64,000 nt of DNA from Pseudosulfitobacter koreensis (GCF_024733015.1 NZ_JANKJG010000003.1:124001-188000), one strand, 5' to 3'; counted from the stretch's first letter, positions 1 through 8,032 are shown. The notes: generated by a model from the letters alone, not told the origin. A program made the numbers and translations.

Positions 1-162
1 CTTTTCCTTGGCGGAGTGATATTCGGCGTTTTCCGACAGATCGCCATGCTCGCGGGCCTCGGCGATAGCCTTGATGATGGCGGGGCGCTCGACGGACTTC
101 AGGTGCTTGAGTTCGGTCTCGAGGGCGAGGTGACCCTTGCGGGTCATCGGGATCTTTTCCAT
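1..162 (-). CDS. greA: Transcription elongation factor GreA (N-terminal part, cut by window edge)
   Basis: GreA rescues backtracked RNA polymerase by stimulating transcript cleavage in the secondary channel. The 54 visible residues begin [18 protein letters not shown] and include the family signature [13 protein letters not shown], so they form the start of the N-terminal coiled coil whose acidic tip reaches the polymerase active site. The remaining ~100 residues lie beyond base 1. The ATG at 162 is chosen because the family normally begins two to three residues before this conserved P-M-T region. A copy of a dispersed hairpin repeat lies upstream at 291-360. Confidence 0.93.
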   Translation of the reverse strand, partial: MEKIPMTRKGHLALETELKHLKSVERPAIIKAIAEAREHGDLSENAEYHSAKEK

Positions 163-290
163 AGGTCACGTCCAGCAGATTAGGGCGGCCAAGATGGCCG
201 CCGGTCAATGTTGCATGCTACCTGACCTATTGCGGCGGGGGATTGCAAGGGCCGCGCGCTTGGGCTTTGGGTTTATTCCCGCCGACGGGC

Positions 291-360
291 CGGGGTTTGG
301 GGGGCGCTGCCCCCAGCGCCTTGCGGCGCTTCCCCCGGAGTTTACCCGGCAAGATGAAGG
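291..360 (+). repeat. Dispersed intergenic hairpin repeat, copy 1 of 4
   Basis: Two adjacent perfect hairpins (GGGGGC/GCCCCC at 300-305/309-314; AGCGCC/GGCGCT at 315-320/325-330) are followed by a conserved tail, CCCCCGGAGTTTACC then GGCAAGATGAAGG. The same layout occurs at 30741, 36551 and 60309. The tail reaches within 3 bases of the stop codon of the VOC gene on the minus strand, so a transcript of that gene would run into the hairpins. A terminator or mRNA 3'-end stabiliser role is inference. Confidence 0.8.
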
Positions 361-363
361 GCG

Positions 364-744
364 TCAGCCGTATTGGACGACCTCGTATTCGATATTGTCG
401 TGATCGTGGAAGTAGAAGCGCCGGCCCGGTTCATAATCGGCGTGGTTGCCGGTCATGAAGCCATGCGCCTTGATGCGGGTTTCCAACGCGTCGAGATCGT
501 CAGTGGTGACGGCCAGATGGTTGAGCCCGCCGATCGTGGTGTAGCTTGAGCGTTGCGGTTTTTGCGAAGCCTTGGGCGCGTAAAGAGCGAGGTACTGCGC
601 ATCGGTGCCGACGTGGACGGTGTGCCCTTCGTCCTTGGCGGCACCTTGCCAACGGATGTGCCAGCCGAAGAGATCGCACATCCACGCAGCGGTGGCGGCG
701 GGATCGGAGACGGTAAAGTTGGCGTGTTCGAGGTGAGCGGTCAT
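364..744 (-). CDS. VOC superfamily (glyoxalase/bleomycin-resistance-like) protein
   Basis: This 126-residue, probably cytosolic protein has the two beta-alpha-beta-beta-beta modules of the vicinal oxygen chelate fold. The first starts at HLEHANFTVSDPAAT (residues 4-18), the second at GLNHLAVTTDDLDALE (about residue 73), and a terminal glutamate in FHDHDNIEYEVVQY fits the usual metal-ligand position. The substrate cannot be read from sequence. The ATG at 744 has an AAGGAAA ribosome site 7-8 bases upstream, whereas a start at 762 lacks one. It is divergent from soxR, and its promoter carries a SoxR-type box, so it is probably induced by redox-cycling compounds. A detoxification role is inferred from that context. 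Confidence 0.85.
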   Translation of the reverse strand: MTAHLEHANFTVSDPAATAAWMCDLFGWHIRWQGAAKDEGHTVHVGTDAQYLALYAPKASQKPQRSSYTTIGGLNHLAVTTDDLDALETRIKAHGFMTGNHADYEPGRRFYFHDHDNIEYEVVQYG

Positions 745-780
745 GGGAGATTTTCCTTTCAATACGGATGCTGCTTCTCT

Positions 781-811
781 AGCGTAATTGCTAAACCTAA
801 CTTTAGGTCAA
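781..811 (-). promoter_or_regulatory. SoxR box in a 19-bp-spaced promoter of the VOC gene
   Basis: On the minus strand a -35 TTGACC (806-811) and a -10 TACGCT (781-786) are separated by 19 bases, the overlong spacer typical of MerR-family activated promoters. The spacer contains CTAAA-N6-TTTAG, and the segment aligns closely with the E. coli soxS promoter, sharing ACCT-AAGTTA and AATTA. Because it lies between the divergent VOC and soxR genes, SoxR probably controls both. Confidence 0.7.
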
Positions 812-823
812 GGAATATTTGCC

Positions 824-1276
824 ATGGCAAAAGACGGCTTGAGCATCGGCGATCTGGCGGCGCGCACCGGGCTCGCGGTGTCGGCGATCCGCTATTACGA
901 GGCACAGGGGCTGATTGATCCCTGGCGCAATGCGGGCGGGCAGCGGCGGTTCTCGCGGGCGGATATCCGGCGGCTGTCGTTCGTGATGATCGCGCAGCAG
1001 TTCGGGTTCACCCTGCCGCAGATCCGCGCCGAGTTGGACCGGCTGCCCAAGGGGCGGGTGCCAACCAAGGCGGATTGGGCGCGCATCAGCACCGGATTTC
1101 GCGCCGCACTGGACGCGCGGATCGACACGCTGACCCGGATGCGCGACACGCTGGACAGTTGCATCGGCTGCGGGTGCCTGAGCCTGGAAAGTTGTGCGCT
1201 TTATAATCCCGGTGATCGTGCGGGTTTGAAAGGTGTTGGACCGCGCTATCTGATGGGGGATCGCCCTGGTGCCTGA
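824..1276 (+). CDS. soxR: Redox-sensitive transcriptional activator SoxR
   Basis: This 150-residue MerR-family regulator has an N-terminal winged helix (SIGDLAARTGLAVSAIRYYE, residues 7-26), a dimerisation helix, and the SoxR-defining [2Fe-2S] cysteines C113, C116, C118 and C124 in CIGCGCLSLESC. Oxidation of the cluster converts SoxR bound at an overlong promoter spacer into an activator. The ATG at 824 has AAGGA upstream; a frame start at 788 would fall within the operator. The only visible candidate target is the divergent VOC gene. There is no soxS nearby, as expected outside enterics, where SoxR acts directly on redox-stress and export genes. Confidence 0.95.
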   Translation: MAKDGLSIGDLAARTGLAVSAIRYYEAQGLIDPWRNAGGQRRFSRADIRRLSFVMIAQQFGFTLPQIRAELDRLPKGRVPTKADWARISTGFRAALDARIDTLTRMRDTLDSCIGCGCLSLESCALYNPGDRAGLKGVGPRYLMGDRPGA

Positions 1277-1437
1277 CCCATCTGCGGCCCTGATATGCAG
1301 TGCGAAAAACCGTCGCAGCCCGGCTGCCCTGACGCGGTGTTTCGATTGCATTGACGAGCAGCGTGGTTTAGCCAAGCGCGAACTATTATTGCGCAGTGCG
1401 ATGTCTGCACGCGCTTTTGTAAAAGGAGCCGCCGAGC

Positions 1438-3087
1438 ATGGCCGAGATTGAACGCGAAGCGATGGAATATGATGTGGTCATCGTCGGGGCCGGCCCTGCG
1501 GGTCTGTCGGCGGCGATCCGTCTCAAGCAGTTGGACCCCGATCTGAGCGTCGTTCTTCTGGAAAAGGGCTCGGAAGTCGGTGCGCACATCCTGTCGGGTG
1601 CGGTTCTGGACCCCTGCGGGCTGGACGCGCTGATCCCCGATTGGAAGGAAAAGGGCGCGCCTGTCACTGTCGAGGTCAAGGAAGACAATTTCCTGATGTT
1701 GGGCGAGGCGGGCCAAATTCGGATACCCAACTTCCCCATGCCGCCGCTGATGAACAACCACGGCAACTACATCGTGTCGATGGGCAACGTCTGCCGCTGG
1801 ATGGCCGAACAGGCCGAAGCGCTGGGTGTCGAGGTGTTCCCCGGCATGGCGTGTTCCGAGCTGGTCTATGGCGAGAACGGCGAAGTCAAAGGCGTCGTCG
1901 CCGGTGAGTTCGGCATTTCCGCCGACGGCACCAAGGGAGACAGCTATGAGCCGGGCATGGAATTGCACGGCAAATACGTGTTCCTGGGCGAAGGCGTGCG
2001 CGGATCGCTGTCGAAAGAGGTCATCGCGAAATACGATCTGCAGGCCGACAAGGAGCCGCAGAAATTCGGTCTCGGCATGAAAGAGATCTGGGAAATCGAC
2101 CCCGCCAAGCACAAGGAAGGCACCGTGACCCACACGATGGGCTGGCCCCTTGGCAGCAATGCGGGTGGCGGTTCGTTCATCTATCACCTTGACAACAATC
2201 AGGTTTACGTGGGCTTCGTGGTCCACCTGGGCTACAAGAACCCGCATGTGTTCCCCTACATGGAATTCCAGCGATTCAAGCATCACCCGATGGTCGCCGA
2301 GCTGCTGAAAGGTGGCAAGCGCGTCGCTTATGGTGCGCGTGCGATCACCGAGGGCGGCTATCAGTCGATGCCCAAGATGGTGGCGCCGGGCGTGGCGCTG
2401 CTGGGCTGTACCGTGGGCATGGTCAACGTGCCGCGCATCAAGGGCAACCACAACGCGATGCTGTCGGGCAAGGCGGCGGCCGAGGCCGCGTACGACGCGA
2501 TCAAGGCCGACCGTTCGGGCGACGAGCTGACCGCATACGAACATGACGTGCGCAACGGCCCGATCGGCACCGACCTGAAAAAAGTTCGCAACGTCAAGCC
2601 GTTGTGGTCGAAATACGGGCTGACAGCGTCGATGGCCATTGGTGGTTTCGACATGTGGTGCAACACATTGGGCTTTTCGCTGCTGGGCACGCTCAAGCAC
2701 GGCAAATCCGACGCCGAGGCGACGGAGCCTGCGGACAAGCACAAGGAAATCGCCTATCCCAAGCCCGACGGCAAGCTGTCGTTCGACCGGCTGACCAACG
2801 TGGCGTTCAGCTTTACCAACCACGAGGAAAGCCAGCCTGCGCACCTCAAGCTGGTGGACCCCGACATTCCGGTCAACCACAACCTGCCGATCTATGCGGG
2901 TCCGTCGGCGCGCTATTGCCCTGCGGGTGTCTATGAATTCGTGACGGAAGAGGGCAAGGACCCGCGCTTTGTAATCAACTTCCAGAACTGCGTGCACTGC
3001 AAGACCTGCGACATCAAGGACCCGCCGCAGAACATCAAGTGGACGACGCCGCAGGGTGGTGACGGGCCGAATTACCCCAACATGTAA
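1438..3087 (+). CDS. Electron transfer flavoprotein-ubiquinone oxidoreductase
   Basis: This 549-residue membrane-associated flavoprotein passes electrons from reduced ETF (fatty-acid, amino-acid and choline-type dehydrogenases) to ubiquinone. The N-terminal FAD dinucleotide fold is VVIVGAGPAGLSAA (13-26). The C-terminal ferredoxin-like region has CPAGVYEF and CVHCKTCDIKDP, the cysteines that ligate the [4Fe-4S] cluster, followed by the family ending GGDGPNYPNM. Length matches the family. A strong AAAGGAG site precedes ATG 1438. A rho-independent terminator follows, so the gene looks monocistronic. The ETF alpha and beta subunit genes are not in the window. Confidence 0.97.
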   Translation: MAEIEREAMEYDVVIVGAGPAGLSAAIRLKQLDPDLSVVLLEKGSEVGAHILSGAVLDPCGLDALIPDWKEKGAPVTVEVKEDNFLMLGEAGQIRIPNFPMPPLMNNHGNYIVSMGNVCRWMAEQAEALGVEVFPGMACSELVYGENGEVKGVVAGEFGISADGTKGDSYEPGMELHGKYVFLGEGVRGSLSKEVIAKYDLQADKEPQKFGLGMKEIWEIDPAKHKEGTVTHTMGWPLGSNAGGGSFIYHLDNNQVYVGFVVHLGYKNPHVFPYMEFQRFKHHPMVAELLKGGKRVAYGARAITEGGYQSMPKMVAPGVALLGCTVGMVNVPRIKGNHNAMLSGKAAAEAAYDAIKADRSGDELTAYEHDVRNGPIGTDLKKVRNVKPLWSKYGLTASMAIGGFDMWCNTLGFSLLGTLKHGKSDAEATEPADKHKEIAYPKPDGKLSFDRLTNVAFSFTNHEESQPAHLKLVDPDIPVNHNLPIYAGPSARYCPAGVYEFVTEEGKDPRFVINFQNCVHCKTCDIKDPPQNIKWTTPQGGDGPNYPNM

Positions 3088-3108
3088 GATCGCTGACAGC
3101 GGTTTGGA

Positions 3109-3135
3109 AAAGGCGGGCTTTGGGCCCGCCTTTTT
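3109..3135 (+). terminator. Rho-independent terminator after ETF-QO
   Basis: GGCGGGC (3112-3118) pairs perfectly with GCCCGCC (3124-3130) around a five-base loop and is followed by TTTTT. Confidence 0.9.
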
Positions 3136-3280
3136 GCATATGAGGGCAAGCGTGCCGTGTGAAACCGGCAAGATGCTGCGAAGCTCACAGCATTGTTCAC
3201 CATGAGTTCGGCAGGGCCATTGCGCCCGCCTGCAGACCTGTTAGCCTTTGTCGAAGTCTATTTTTAAGAGAGGCAGCCGC

Positions 3281-5023
3281 GTGATCCGCTCCATTTTGAA
3301 AAGCACAGTTTTGAAAACTACGGTTTTGAAAAGTACGGTGGCTACGGCCCTGATCTGGTCCCTGGCTAGCCCGCTTGCGGCAAGGGACGTGGCGGGGCCC
3401 TATCTGGCGGCGCGCCAGGCGTCTTACATGAACGATTTCGGCACGGCGGCGCGCTATTACGATATTGCGCTGCGGCAGGACGCCCAGAACGCCATCCTGA
3501 TGGAGGATGCGGTGCTGGCGCATCTGATGCTGGGCGACGTGGCGCAGGCATTGCCCATCGCGAACCGGATGACCGATCAGGGGCTGCGCAGCCAGGCGGC
3601 GCATATGGCGGTGATCGCCGACATGGCGCAACGCGAAGACTTTGCCGCACTGCTTGAACGCGACATGACGGATCAGGGCGTTGGCCCGCTGGTCGATGGC
3701 CTGCTGACGGCTTGGGCGCATCTGGGCGAGGGCGACATGGATGCGGCTCTTGCAGGCTTTGATACAGTGGCCAGTGAACAGGGCATGAAGGGCTTTGCGC
3801 TCTATCACAAGGCGATGGCGCTGGCGTTGCAGGGGGAATATGCCGCCGCCGAGGCGATCTTTGCGGGGGCCGACAGCGGCACCATGGTGCGCACCCGGCG
3901 CGGCGCGCTGGCGCGGGCGGAAGTCCTCAGCCAGCTGGGCCGCAACGCCGAAGCGGTCACCAGCCTGCAAGACGCATTCGGCGCCGGGACCGACCCCGAG
4001 CTTGAGCGTGTCATCACAGCGCTTGAGGCGGGCGAGACATTGCCGTTCACCCATGTGACATCGGCCCGTGACGGCATCGCCGAGGTATTCTATTCCATCG
4101 CGGGCGCGCTGCGCAGCGAGGCGTCGGCAGATTACACGCTGCTCTATGGCCGTCTGGCGCGCTATCTGCGCCCCGGCCACGTGGACGCCCTGCTGCTGAA
4201 CGCAGAGCTTCTGGAAGAGCTTGAGCAATACGATCTGGCCATCGCGGTCTACAAGGAAGTGCCCGCCGACGATCCGGCCTTTCACGCAGCCGAACTGGGC
4301 CGCGCTGCGGCACTGCGCCGCGCGGACAAGCCCGACGCCGCCATCGAGGTGCTGGAGCAACTGGCGCGCAAGTACCCCGACCTGCCCGTCGTGCATTCGA
4401 CGCTCGGCGATCTTCTGCGCCAGCAGGACCAGTACGCGTCCGCAATCGCCGCCTATGACCGCGCGCTGGAACTGACGCCCGAGGGCGCGCGCGCGCAGTG
4501 GTTCCTGCTCTATGCCCGCGCCATCGCCCATGAACGTCTGGATCAGTGGGAACAGGCCGAGGCCGATTTCCGCCAGGCGCTGGCGCTGAACCCCGGACAG
4601 CCGCAGGTGCTGAACTATTTGGGCTATTCCATGGTCGAACAGCAGGTCAATCTGGATGAGGCGCTGGACATGATCCAGCAGGCCGCCGCCGCAAATCCCG
4701 AAAGCGGCTATATCATCGACAGCCTGGGCTGGGTGCTCTACCGCCTTGGCCGCTATGAAGAGGCGGTTGTTCACATGGAACGCGCCGTGCAGCTGGAGGC
4801 CGTCGATCCTGTGGTGAACGACCATCTGGGCGACGTGCTCTGGGCCGTGGGCCGCAAGCGCGAGGCGCAGTTCCAATGGTCGCGCGCGCTGTCCTTCGTC
4901 GATCCCAAGGACACCGAAGGCGAGGCCGATCCGGCCCGCATCCGCCGCAAGCTTGAGGTGGGACTGGACAAGGTTCTGGCCGAAGAGGGTGCCGAACCCC
5001 TGACGGTCACGGTCGACCGCTGA
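3281..5023 (+). CDS. Exported tetratricopeptide-repeat protein
   Basis: This ~580-residue protein has a Sec-type signal (basic N-terminus, hydrophobic ATALIWSLASPLA, probable cleavage near residue 34) followed by many TPR helices, for example AIAAYDRALELTPEGARAQW, QAEADFRQALALNPGQPQVL and YEEAVVHMERAVQLEAVDPV. Such proteins are periplasmic or outer-membrane-facing scaffolds; the partner is unknown. I prefer the GTG at 3281 because GAGAGG lies just upstream; a TTG at 3248 in frame has no such site. The signal N-region is built from three copies of a 15-bp repeat. It lies 10 bp before ispE in the same direction, so the two are probably co-transcribed. Confidence 0.85.
   Translation: MIRSILKSTVLKTTVLKSTVATALIWSLASPLAARDVAGPYLAARQASYMNDFGTAARYYDIALRQDAQNAILMEDAVLAHLMLGDVAQALPIANRMTDQGLRSQAAHMAVIADMAQREDFAALLERDMTDQGVGPLVDGLLTAWAHLGEGDMDAALAGFDTVASEQGMKGFALYHKAMALALQGEYAAAEAIFAGADSGTMVRTRRGALARAEVLSQLGRNAEAVTSLQDAFGAGTDPELERVITALEAGETLPFTHVTSARDGIAEVFYSIAGALRSEASADYTLLYGRLARYLRPGHVDALLLNAELLEELEQYDLAIAVYKEVPADDPAFHAAELGRAAALRRADKPDAAIEVLEQLARKYPDLPVVHSTLGDLLRQQDQYASAIAAYDRALELTPEGARAQWFLLYARAIAHERLDQWEQAEADFRQALALNPGQPQVLNYLGYSMVEQQVNLDEALDMIQQAAAANPESGYIIDSLGWVLYRLGRYEEAVVHMERAVQLEAVDPVVNDHLGDVLWAVGRKREAQFQWSRALSFVDPKDTEGEADPARIRRKLEVGLDKVLAEEGAEPLTVTVDR
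3294..3338 (+). repeat. 15-bp tandem repeat (x3) inside a signal-peptide coding region
   Basis: Three in-register 15-bp units of the form TTTTGAAAA-N6 start at 3294, 3309 and 3324. They encode Leu-Lys-Ser/Thr-Thr-Val three times. Copy number could change by slippage in whole five-residue steps without a frameshift. Confidence 0.9.
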
Positions 5024-5033
5024 GCCTGCGCCG

Positions 5034-5927
5034 ATGCCTGACCCGAGGGTGACTGACCCTATGGTGACTGGCCTGCGGGTCTTTGCGCCTGCCAAGATCA
5101 ACCTGACCCTGAATGTGACGGGGCAGCGGGATGATGGCTATCATCTGCTCGACTCGCTGGTGGTGTTTGCCGACGTGGGCGACGTGGTGCATCTGCGCGC
5201 CGCCGACGCATGGTCGTTGCAGGTGGATGGCCCAGAGGCGGCAAGCGTGCCTGCGGGCGACGACAACCTTGTGCTGCGGGTGGCGCGCCTGTTTGCGCCG
5301 GGCGCCGCGCTGACCTTGACCAAGGAATTGCCAGTCGCTTCTGGCATTGGCGGCGGATCGGCCGATGCCGCAGCGGTCTGGCGGGGCTTGGGTGTGATGA
5401 CGGGGCAGGGTCGTGATGGCGTGGATCTGCTGGCGCTGGGGGCGGATATTCCGGTCTGCGTTTCTTCGCAAGCGGCGCGGATGCAGGGCGTTGGTGATGT
5501 CATAACCCCCGTAGGGGGCCTGCCGGATCTGCATGTAGTGCTGGCCAACCCGCGCGTCGCGGTTTCGACGCCGCACATATTCAGGACCCTTGCGCACAAG
5601 GACAACGCGCCGATGCCTGCCATCTTGCCCACCTTCACCGATGCCGCCGACCTGTGCGCATGGCTGGCGACGCAGCGCAATGACCTGCAAGCCGCAGCTG
5701 AGAGCATCGCCCCGCAGATCGCCCTGACACGTCAGGCGATGGCGGCATTGCCGGGTTGCATGCTGGCGCGCATGTCGGGGTCGGGGGCCACGTGTTTCGG
5801 CGTGTTCAAAAGCGCCACGGCAGCGACGCAGGCCGCGCAACGGCTGGCACATGCACAGCCCGGTTGGTGGGTGCGCGCAGGCCGCCTGGGCTCGATGCAG
5901 GATGCAGCCAGACCGCAAGCGCTCTAG
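5034..5927 (+). CDS. ispE: 4-diphosphocytidyl-2-C-methyl-D-erythritol kinase
   Basis: IspE phosphorylates CDP-methylerythritol in the non-mevalonate (MEP) isoprenoid pathway. The 297-residue GHMP kinase shows the N-terminal APAKINLTL motif (residues 18-26) with the conserved lysine, and the glycine-rich ATP loop PVASGIGGGSADAAA. Length is typical. The start could be ATG 5034 or ATG 5061 (beginning MVTGLRVFAPAKINL), the latter preceded by GAGGG at longer spacing; neither ribosome site is strong. The gene converges with a polyprenyl diphosphate synthase that uses products of the same pathway, and the two stop codons share one CTAG. Confidence 0.95.
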   Translation: MPDPRVTDPMVTGLRVFAPAKINLTLNVTGQRDDGYHLLDSLVVFADVGDVVHLRAADAWSLQVDGPEAASVPAGDDNLVLRVARLFAPGAALTLTKELPVASGIGGGSADAAAVWRGLGVMTGQGRDGVDLLALGADIPVCVSSQAARMQGVGDVITPVGGLPDLHVVLANPRVAVSTPHIFRTLAHKDNAPMPAILPTFTDAADLCAWLATQRNDLQAAAESIAPQIALTRQAMAALPGCMLARMSGSGATCFGVFKSATAATQAAQRLAHAQPGWWVRAGRLGSMQDAARPQAL

Positions 5928-6925
5928 CTGATCCGGTCCACCACATAGTCGGCCAGATCGACCAGCATATCCTTGATGTCGTGATCGGGCAGGGGGGCCA
6001 GCGCTACCTTGGCGCGGTCAGCCCAGCCAATCGCATCGGCACGGGTCTGCGCCAGCGCGTCATGCGTGTTCAGCAGCGCCAGCGCATGCTCCAGATCGCC
6101 CTCGTCCTGCTTGCCCTTTTCGATGGTCCGCTCCCAGAAAGCCCGCTCGTCCGCCGATGCCTTGGCCACCGCCTTGATCACCGGCAGGGTCAGCTTGCGC
6201 TCGCGGAAATCGTCACCGATGTTCTTGCCGGTGGCCTCGGGCTGTCCCTGATAGTCCAGCAGATCATCGACGATCTGGAAGGCCACGCCCAACGCATCGC
6301 CATAATCATAAAGCGCGCGCACTTTTGCGTTATCTGCCCCCGCGATCACGCCGCCGACTTCCATCGCCGCCGAAAACAGCGCCGCGGTCTTGCCGCGCAC
6401 GACCTGCAGATAGACGGCCTCGTCCGTGGCCAGATCCTGTGCCGCGGTCAGTTGCAGCACCTCGCCCTCGGCAATTGTCGCGGCCGCGTTGGACAGGATG
6501 CGCATCACCTCCATCGAGCCGCATTCGGTCATCAATTGGAACGAGCGCGCAAACAGGTAATCGCCCACCAGAACGCTCGACGTATTGTCCCACAACAGGT
6601 TCGCCGTGGGGCGTCCGCGCCGTTGTGCGCTTTCGTCCACCACATCGTCGTGCAGTAGCGTGGCGGTGTGAATGAACTCGACCGTGGCGGCCAGATGCAC
6701 GTGGTAAGGCCCTGTATATCCACACAAATGCGCTGAGGCGAGGGTCAGCATCGGGCGCAGTCGCTTGCCACCCGCGCCGACCAGGTGCGCCGTCACTTCG
6801 GGAATGCGCGGGGCGTGTTCCGATGCCATCTTGGTGCGGATCAGCGTGTTGACCGCGTCCATGTCATCGGCCAGCCGCGCGGCCAGCCTGTCATGTGGTT
6901 TCACCGTGTTTTCGCTGCTGTCCAT
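5924..6925 (-). CDS. Long-chain all-trans polyprenyl (octa-/decaprenyl-type) diphosphate synthase
   Basis: This 333-residue enzyme condenses farnesyl diphosphate with isopentenyl diphosphate to make the ubiquinone side chain. Both aspartate-rich motifs are present: LLHDDVVDES and VDDLLDYQG. KRLRP and GKNIGDDFRERKLTLPV are further family signatures. Small residues (T, A, T) just before the first DDxxD are typical of long-chain enzymes. The ATG at 6925 is preceded by a GGGGG stretch. Roseobacters generally make Q-10, so decaprenyl is likely, but the chain length is inference. A DUF2007 gene starts 57 bp away on the other strand. Confidence 0.93.
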   Translation of the reverse strand: MDSSENTVKPHDRLAARLADDMDAVNTLIRTKMASEHAPRIPEVTAHLVGAGGKRLRPMLTLASAHLCGYTGPYHVHLAATVEFIHTATLLHDDVVDESAQRRGRPTANLLWDNTSSVLVGDYLFARSFQLMTECGSMEVMRILSNAAATIAEGEVLQLTAAQDLATDEAVYLQVVRGKTAALFSAAMEVGGVIAGADNAKVRALYDYGDALGVAFQIVDDLLDYQGQPEATGKNIGDDFRERKLTLPVIKAVAKASADERAFWERTIEKGKQDEGDLEHALALLNTHDALAQTRADAIGWADRAKVALAPLPDHDIKDMLVDLADYVVDRIS

Positions 6926-6982
6926 CTGTTGCCCCCGATGACCTCTCGACAACGAGGCCCGCCTGCTCTTACATCCGTGCGC

Positions 6983-7198
6983 ATGAAGGAACTTTTGCGC
7001 AGCAACGACCCGACGATCATCGCGTTTGCCTCGGCCCTACTGTCGGGCGAGGATATAGACTGCTTTGAATTGGACGTAAACATGAGCGTGCTCGAAGGGG
7101 GCATCGGTATCTTTCCGCGCCGCCTCATGGTGCGGCTTGACGATCACGACGCCGCGACACGGGTGATGCGTGACAACGAAATCCCGCTGGGACAGTGA
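6983..7198 (+). CDS. DUF2007 small protein
   Basis: This 71-residue cytosolic protein (MKELLRSNDPTIIAFASALL to NEIPLGQ) matches the DUF2007 'putative signal-transducing protein' family, ACT-like small domains of unknown function. It has a core of two conserved stretches, VNMSVLEGGIG and RRLMVRLDDHDAA. Its stop overlaps the GTG start of the methyltransferase by four bases (GTGA), which indicates translational coupling. No function can be assigned. Confidence 0.8.
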   Translation: MKELLRSNDPTIIAFASALLSGEDIDCFELDVNMSVLEGGIGIFPRRLMVRLDDHDAATRVMRDNEIPLGQ

Positions 7199-7932
7199 GC
7201 GACGGCCCCGAGCTGAGCCACGACGCTTTTTTAGGCGGCAAGGTGATGTTGTGGCAGCCGCGTGTGGGCTATCGCTCGGGTCTTGACCCCGTCTTGCTGG
7301 CCGCCAGCGTGCCCGCAAAGGCCGGACAATCGGTGCTGGATCTTGGCTGCGGGGCGGGCGCTGCGGCATTGTGCCTGGGTGCGCGGGTGCCGGGGCTGAT
7401 CCTGCACGGGGTCGAACGCCAGCCCTATTACGCCGATCTTGCCGCGCGCAACGGGCTGGATGTGACCTGCGCCGATATCACCGCGCTGCCGATGCCGCTG
7501 AAAGAGCGCAGCTTTGATCACGTGATCGCCAACCCGCCGTTTTTTGATCGCGCCGCTGGTCGCCCCTCGCCCTATTCGGGCCGCGAGGGGGCATTGGGCG
7601 AAGACACCGCGCTGGAGGCCTGGGTGCAGATCGCGGCCAAGCGGCTGCGGTATCGCGGCCTGGCCCATTTCGTGCACCGAATGGCGCGATTGCCCGATCT
7701 GTTGGCAGGGATTCGCCCCGTCCTGGGCAGCGTCGAGGTGCAGCCCTTCTCGGCGCGGCCCGGACGTGCCCCGGAATTGTGCATAATCCGCGCAAGAAAG
7801 GGCGGACGTGCGGAATTTCGCCTGCATTTTCCACGCCTTCTGCACCGCGGCGAAGCCCATTTGCGGGATGCTGAAAGCTACACACCTGAAATAAAAGCGG
7901 TTCTGCGGGATGGTGCAGCGCTGGAATTTTAA
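7195..7932 (+). CDS. tRNA1(Val)-type adenine-N6 methyltransferase (TrmN6/YfiC-like)
   Basis: This 245-residue class I SAM methyltransferase has motif I VLDLGCGAGAAALCL (about residues 44-58), acidic motif II HGVERQ, and the N6-adenine signature NPPFF (about 114-118) that stacks on the target base. The leading part VMLWQPRVGYRSGLDPVLLAA is typical of the YfiC/TrmN6 group that methylates A37 of tRNA-Val. The substrate is inferred from family resemblance. It starts with GTG overlapping the DUF2007 stop. Its TAA stop lies inside a CtrA-like site. Confidence 0.85.
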   Translation: MSDGPELSHDAFLGGKVMLWQPRVGYRSGLDPVLLAASVPAKAGQSVLDLGCGAGAAALCLGARVPGLILHGVERQPYYADLAARNGLDVTCADITALPMPLKERSFDHVIANPPFFDRAAGRPSPYSGREGALGEDTALEAWVQIAAKRLRYRGLAHFVHRMARLPDLLAGIRPVLGSVEVQPFSARPGRAPELCIIRARKGGRAEFRLHFPRLLHRGEAHLRDAESYTPEIKAVLRDGAALEF

Positions 7933-7943
7933 CCGTTGATTAA
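7929..7943. promoter_or_regulatory. CtrA-like site TTAA-N7-TTAA
   Basis: TTAA at 7929-7932 and TTAA at 7940-7943 are separated by exactly seven bases, and the first reads TTAACC. This is the full consensus for the alphaproteobacterial cell-cycle/motility regulator CtrA. It lies 90 bp before the YdcH-like gene. It was found by eye, and short AT motifs can arise by chance. Confidence 0.45.
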
Positions 7944-8032
7944 AAGTTGCCACGCTTATGATGCGTCTGCAGCGTGACAGAATTGTAAAATCGTGGTCTG
8001 CTGTAAGTGTACTTGAACGAATGGAGGACTGC

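Noticed and set aside
1246-3171. A 641-codon open frame antisense to the ETF-QO gene
   Set aside because: The sense strand encodes a complete known enzyme; long antisense frames are expected in GC-rich genes. The same holds for antisense frames at 3197-5101, 31061-33232, 34121-35959 and 46852-48543.
3163-3180. A fifth copy of the dispersed repeat (CCGGCAAGATG)
   Set aside because: Only 11 bases match; the hairpins and the GGAGTTT part are absent.
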